A DNA stretch of 16,955 bases from Acholeplasmatales bacterium (lineage in GTDB: Bacteria; Bacillota_I; Bacilli_A; Acholeplasmatales; Anaeroplasmataceae), in NCBI GenBank assembly GCA_016282815.1, contig JAEELU010000052.1, positions 1 through 16,955 on the forward strand, read 5' to 3'. The notes under the pieces are model-generated. The model saw only the letters and a program-made list of their open reading frames with translations, searched no databases and was not told the origin of the DNA. A program made the translations under genes and the position numbers. Below, piece by piece: positions 13,761 through 16,955 of this stretch. Numbering within the stretch: position 1 is the stretch's first letter; each line of letters begins with the position of its first letter.

Positions 13761-14786
13761 TTACATATTTTTTAAATAATTTAGTGCATCATAGAATGTA
13801 TCTATTTTTACTAGCTTCATTCTTTTACTATTAGGTAATGAATTATAGGCTAGTAGTGCATCTTCATAATTAACACTTGGGCAAAAGAATACATCAATAT
13901 TGTTATCTACTGCTGTAGGTACCTTTTCCTTTATTCCACCAATTGCGCCAACCTCGCCCTTGTAGCTAATAGTTCCTGTACCTGCAATCTTTTTACCCTT
14001 TGTTAAATTATTACCAGTTAATCTATCATAGATAGATAATGTTTGTAGTAATCCACCTGATGGACCACCTAAACTTGTATTTTTGATTTTAAATCCTGGC
14101 TTAGTATTATTAGCATCTATATCATACATACTATAGCCATAGAAATAATCATCTGATGTAATATCAATATCAATTAATTCATTATTTCTTTCTATTGTGA
14201 TTATATCACTATTAAATGTAAGATTATTAATAGCCTTTCTAAACTCTGCTTCATTAGTTGGTAATATTATTCTATCATTATAATAATGAGATTTTATTTT
14301 TACTATTCTATCACCAATTCTAAAGCGAGATTTTTCACTATAATAGGTTACATCATAGCCTTTAAATTCATAAACGATATTGATATTATTATTTACCTTA
14401 TTTGCTTCCTTATAGGCTAGAATTAAAGCATTACTTATGCTTGAATCATATTCAATCTTTGATGCCCTATAGGAATCGATATCACCAATTGAGGCACTAT
14501 CTGTAGACATTGTATATCTTTCGATAGTTGGATCATTTTTAGTGATTAGATTTTGAAGCTTTGTAGAACGCTCCATACTGATTACATAAAGAGTTGAGAA
14601 TGAGCCTGAAACCTTATAATCTGTATCAATTTCAACAACATCAACGAAATTATTAGCTCCACCCTTTAAAATCAAAGCTTCATTTGTCCTATACAATCCT
14701 AAGTAGGTAAGTGGTAGGCTTATAGCTAAGCTTAATACTATTAAATACCAATACCTTCTTAGCATATATAGAATACTATTTTCCAT
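13761..14786 (-). CDS. Membrane-anchored PDZ/Lon-like serine protease (SepM/YlbL type)
   Basis: This 341-residue protein has an N-terminal signal anchor (about 12-31), a PDZ-like segment (about 155-210; FRIGDRIVKIKS ... FRKAINNL ... ITIERNN) and a C-terminal Lon S16 protease domain (about 225-341). The Ser-Lys dyad is visible: S243 in LGGPSGGLL and K286 in GEVGAIGGIKEK. This is the layout of the YlbL/SepM family, extracytoplasmic proteases that in streptococci mature a peptide pheromone. The substrate here is unknown. Its start ATG at 14786 overlaps the end of the dCMP deaminase gene by 11 bp, using a GAGG inside that gene. The stop TAA overlaps the region of the ribosome binding site of the next gene. 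Confidence 0.88.
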   Translation of the reverse strand: MENSILYMLRRYWYLIVLSLAISLPLTYLGLYRTNEALILKGGANNFVDVVEIDTDYKVSGSFSTLYVISMERSTKLQNLITKNDPTIERYTMSTDSASIGDIDSYRASKIEYDSSISNALILAYKEANKVNNNINIVYEFKGYDVTYYSEKSRFRIGDRIVKIKSHYYNDRIILPTNEAEFRKAINNLTFNSDIITIERNNELIDIDITSDDYFYGYSMYDIDANNTKPGFKIKNTSLGGPSGGLLQTLSIYDRLTGNNLTKGKKIAGTGTISYKGEVGAIGGIKEKVPTAVDNNIDVFFCPSVNYEDALLAYNSLPNSKRMKLVKIDTFYDALNYLKNM

Positions 14787-15240
14787 TAACTAAAACCTCT
14801 ACCTCATCCATTTGTGAATAGCTAACACCGGCAGCGTCAAGCATCCTACGTGAAGCGATAGTAGATTCCTCACTTCTATATTTGTCATTCATATATACAA
14901 CATGCTTAATGCCAGCTTGAATAATTAATTTAGCACATTCATTACATGGAAATAATGAAACATACAATGTCGAACCTCTTACGCTTGAGGCTGAATTTAA
15001 TATTGCGTTAGCCTCTGCGTGAACAACATATGGATATTTTGTATTGAGTTTGTTTGTGTCAGTCTTACCCCAAGGGAATACAGAATCCTCACAGCCCATA
15101 GGAAAGCCATTATAGCCAATTCCTACTATTCTTTTTTCTGGGTTTACTATACAAGCACCAACCTGTGTATTCGGATCCTTACTTCTTTTAGCACTCAAAA
15201 GTGCTACACCCATAAAATATTCATCCCAAGAAATATGCAT
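14776..15240 (-). CDS. dCMP deaminase (ComEB-like)
   Basis: This 154-residue zinc enzyme deaminates dCMP to dUMP for thymidylate synthesis. The cytidine/deoxycytidylate deaminase motifs are intact: HAEANAI (H74 zinc ligand, E76 catalytic proton shuttle) and PCNECAK (C99, C102). N-terminal features typical of dCMP deaminases are DPNTQVGACIV and GIGYNGFPMGC. In Bacillus the homologue ComEB is in the late competence operon, but this gene is embedded in an aminoacyl-tRNA synthetase/envelope operon, so a competence link is not supported. It starts 19 nt after aspS, with AAAGGAG 10 nt before ATG 15240. Confidence 0.95.
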   Translation of the reverse strand: MHISWDEYFMGVALLSAKRSKDPNTQVGACIVNPEKRIVGIGYNGFPMGCEDSVFPWGKTDTNKLNTKYPYVVHAEANAILNSASSVRGSTLYVSLFPCNECAKLIIQAGIKHVVYMNDKYRSEESTIASRRMLDAAGVSYSQMDEVEVLVNGK

Positions 15241-15259
15241 AAATTAATCACTCCTTTAA

Positions 15260-16561
15260 TTATGGATTTAATCTATCTGGTCCACGGAATATGAACATAG
15301 AATCCTTAATACCCTCATTGAATAATATCATAGTAATTCTATCAACACCAATTCCGAATCCACCATGTGGAGGACAGCCGTACTTGAAGAAATCAAGATA
15401 GAACTTAACATCATTCTCAAGACCCTTCTCCTGGCATTGCTTTAATAATACATCATATCTATGCTCTCTTTGAGCACCAGTAGTGATTTCGCAGCCCTTC
15501 CAAATTAAATCGTATCCACATGGAACACCCTTTTCATCTCTCATATGATAGAATGCACGGCATTCCTTTGCATAGCCAGTGATGAATAGGAATTCATGAC
15601 CGAACATATCCTGGCTTAGCTTAGCTACTAATCTTTCACCTTCAGTAGTTAAATCACCCTTTTCAGATTCATCAACCTTATAGCCATATCTCTTTTCTAG
15701 CTCATCATATACATCATGTAAATCCATTACTGGGAATGGTAATGTAGGTACTACAACATCAATATCGTATACCTTCTTAATTTCATCACCATATTTTTCC
15801 TTTACACCACGTAGTGCATATTCAAGCATTTCCTCTTCCATATGCATTACATCATGGAATGACTCAATATATGAGAATTCTAGGTCGAAGCCTGTGAATT
15901 CTGTAGCGTGCTTACGAGATGCGAACTTCTCTGCTCTAAATACTGGTCCTGATTCATAAATACGCTCAAATCCTGCAGCCATAGCCATTTGCTTATAGAA
16001 TTGTGGTGATTGTGCTAAGAATGCATTTCTATCGAAATAATCAACCTTAAATACGCCAGCACCTGACTCTGATTCAGCACCAATTAGCTTTGGTGTATGA
16101 ATTTCAGTGAAATCTCTAGCATTTAAGAATTCTCTACATTTATTTACAAAATATGATTGAACCTTAAACATTAATGTATTCTTATCAGTTCTAAGATCAA
16201 TCCATCTATAATCTAATCTTAAATCGATATTTGTCTCCTCTCCCTTAGGAGCAACGATTGGAGATGGTTCTGCAATTGTAGATAAAATTTTAACATTATC
16301 TGGATACATTTCCATTCCGTTTAGCTTTACATATTCACTAGCAACAATCTTACCCTCTGCCTCAATAACAGTATCGATTGTTATAGATGCAAGCATCTCC
16401 TCCCAATCTGGGTGCTGTGCCTTCTCAATTGTAATTTGAAGTTTTCCTGAAACATCTCTTAATACGATAAAGCACATGCTTTTCTTATTTCTGATGTTCT
16501 CTACAAAGCCCGCAACCTTATTAACCTCACCAAGGCTAATATCCTTAATCATTTTTCTCAT
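15260..16561 (-). CDS. aspS: Archaeal-type aspartyl-tRNA synthetase (probably Asp/Asn-charging)
   Basis: This 433-residue class II synthetase is the short archaeal/eukaryal-type AspRS, not the bacterial type of about 590 residues with a GAD insertion. An N-terminal OB-fold anticodon-binding domain (about 5-100) precedes the catalytic core. Motif 1 is around 134-158, SPQFYKQ (185-191) is the Asp-binding segment, motif 2 is GPVFRAEKFASRKHATEF (205-222) and motif 3 is GFGIGVDRITMIL. Bacterial members of this group are often non-discriminating and also charge tRNA-Asn. The specificity position, Trp in discriminating and His in non-discriminating archaeal-type enzymes, is E21 here (AGFVEN), so specificity cannot be read off. 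It overlaps hisS by 17 bp. The start ATG 16561 follows AAAGGGGG. Confidence 0.92.
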   Translation of the reverse strand: MRKMIKDISLGEVNKVAGFVENIRNKKSMCFIVLRDVSGKLQITIEKAQHPDWEEMLASITIDTVIEAEGKIVASEYVKLNGMEMYPDNVKILSTIAEPSPIVAPKGEETNIDLRLDYRWIDLRTDKNTLMFKVQSYFVNKCREFLNARDFTEIHTPKLIGAESESGAGVFKVDYFDRNAFLAQSPQFYKQMAMAAGFERIYESGPVFRAEKFASRKHATEFTGFDLEFSYIESFHDVMHMEEEMLEYALRGVKEKYGDEIKKVYDIDVVVPTLPFPVMDLHDVYDELEKRYGYKVDESEKGDLTTEGERLVAKLSQDMFGHEFLFITGYAKECRAFYHMRDEKGVPCGYDLIWKGCEITTGAQREHRYDVLLKQCQEKGLENDVKFYLDFFKYGCPPHGGFGIGVDRITMILFNEGIKDSMFIFRGPDRLNP

Positions 16562-16955
16562 TTGAATCCCCCTTTAAATGACAGCTTGAGCATGCTGATT
16601 GCTTATTTAACTTATTTACCATATATGGATAGCAATCATATAATGATATTCTTTCCTGCTCATCTGTTAAATTATCCTTTACATTGATTTTATATTCATT
16701 TAATTCCTCATCACCAAGAATTAAAGTGAATCTTGCGTTATTCTTGTCAGCCTTTTTAAACTGAGATTTAATACCTGATGCCATATAATCCATATCGCAT
16801 GATAGGCCACCAATTCTACAAACATTCATAAGCTTAATTGCTTCGCTTCTTGCATTATCACCAAGTGCTATAAAATATGCATGAATTGAATTTTCTCTTG
16901 CTAATACCTTATTAGAATAATCAGAAGCTAGTAGTAATCTTTCAAGGCCAAAGGC
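16545..16955 (-). CDS. hisS: Histidyl-tRNA synthetase, C-terminal part (cut by window edge)
   Basis: The frame is open from the right edge to the stop at 16545, giving 136 residues. AFGLERLLLA is motif 3 of class II HisRS, and the next part, with GGLSCDMDYMASGIKSQFKKADKNNARF and LILGDEELN, is the HisRS anticodon-binding domain. The enzyme attaches His to tRNA-His. The N-terminal catalytic part lies outside the window. The end is unusual: after MVNKLNKQ comes a short Cys-containing tail, ACSSCHLKGDSNEKND, part of which also encodes the aspS ribosome binding site. It is the most upstream gene seen of the minus-strand operon, whose promoter lies beyond the window. hisS-aspS adjacency is common in Bacilli. 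Confidence 0.95.
   Translation of the reverse strand, partial: AFGLERLLLASDYSNKVLARENSIHAYFIALGDNARSEAIKLMNVCRIGGLSCDMDYMASGIKSQFKKADKNNARFTLILGDEELNEYKINVKDNLTDEQERISLYDCYPYMVNKLNKQSACSSCHLKGDSNEKND

Noticed and set aside
14776..15240. Competence operon (comEB)
   Set aside because: The enzyme is a dCMP deaminase, but no comEA or comEC lies nearby; the operon holds synthetases and envelope genes.
291..16547. Reassignment of TGA to tryptophan (Mollicutes-type code)
   Set aside because: All genes are full length under the standard code and the Trp codons I checked are TGG; only the absence of TGA stops is notable.
16570..16600. CSSCH in the HisRS tail as a haem c attachment motif
   Set aside because: HisRS is cytosolic with no export signal, so covalent haem attachment is not expected.
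1..16955. CRISPR arrays, insertion sequences, prophage or attachment-site duplications
   Set aside because: Reading through the window I saw no regularly spaced repeats, transposase with terminal repeats, or duplicated 3' end of the tRNA-Arg.

Overview
The window is AT-rich (roughly 70 percent by eye) bacterial chromosomal DNA. It looks like a low-GC Firmicute, most likely from the Bacilli/Erysipelotrichia/uncultured Mollicutes-like gut lineages. This rests on strong GGAGG-type ribosome binding sites, TTGnnn-17-TATAAT promoters, RarA, RecU, ComEB-type dCMP deaminase, RNase J and HD-GYP proteins, and lipoprotein signal peptidase. The code is standard: Trp codons I checked are TGG, and no gene needs TGA read as Trp. 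All 17 visible stop codons are TAA or TAG.

Layout. At the left edge (1-184, minus) is the start of a gene that looks like a Rpn/PD-(D/E)XK nuclease-type protein. A lone Wzz-like two-TM coiled-coil protein (291-1676, minus) is divergent from rarA (1776-2996, plus), and their promoters have overlapping -35 boxes. A two-gene minus operon follows: a TIM-barrel sugar epimerase-like gene, then a GAF/HD-GYP c-di-GMP phosphodiesterase. Next are two single-gene minus units: an RNase J family protein that has lost most metal ligands, and a short cytosolic CBM20 starch-binding protein. recU (plus) then runs tail-to-tail, with overlap, into a three-gene minus operon: a normal MgtE magnesium channel, an unrecognised helical protein, and a strongly diverged MgtE paralogue.

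A tRNA-Arg(UCU) with its own consensus promoter and terminator separates this from a compact seven-gene minus operon that enters from the right edge: hisS (partial), an archaeal-type aspS, comEB, a Lon-like PDZ protease, a three-TM protein, lspA and rluD, ending in a terminator at 11964-11987. No stretch over 300 bases lacks a gene; the largest gap between coding genes (11675-11985) holds the tRNA, a long palindrome, two terminators and an unexplained hairpin.

The most interesting points are the apparently catalytically dead RNase J, whose distant Shine-Dalgarno is brought near its start codon by a hairpin; the co-transcribed MgtE pseudo-channel that lost the conserved pore Asp; the HD-GYP domain with a large insertion inside its catalytic core; the archaeal-type AspRS next to hisS; and a set of candidate operators, including cre-like sites at two sugar-related promoters. 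I found no CRISPR array, insertion sequence or complete prophage.
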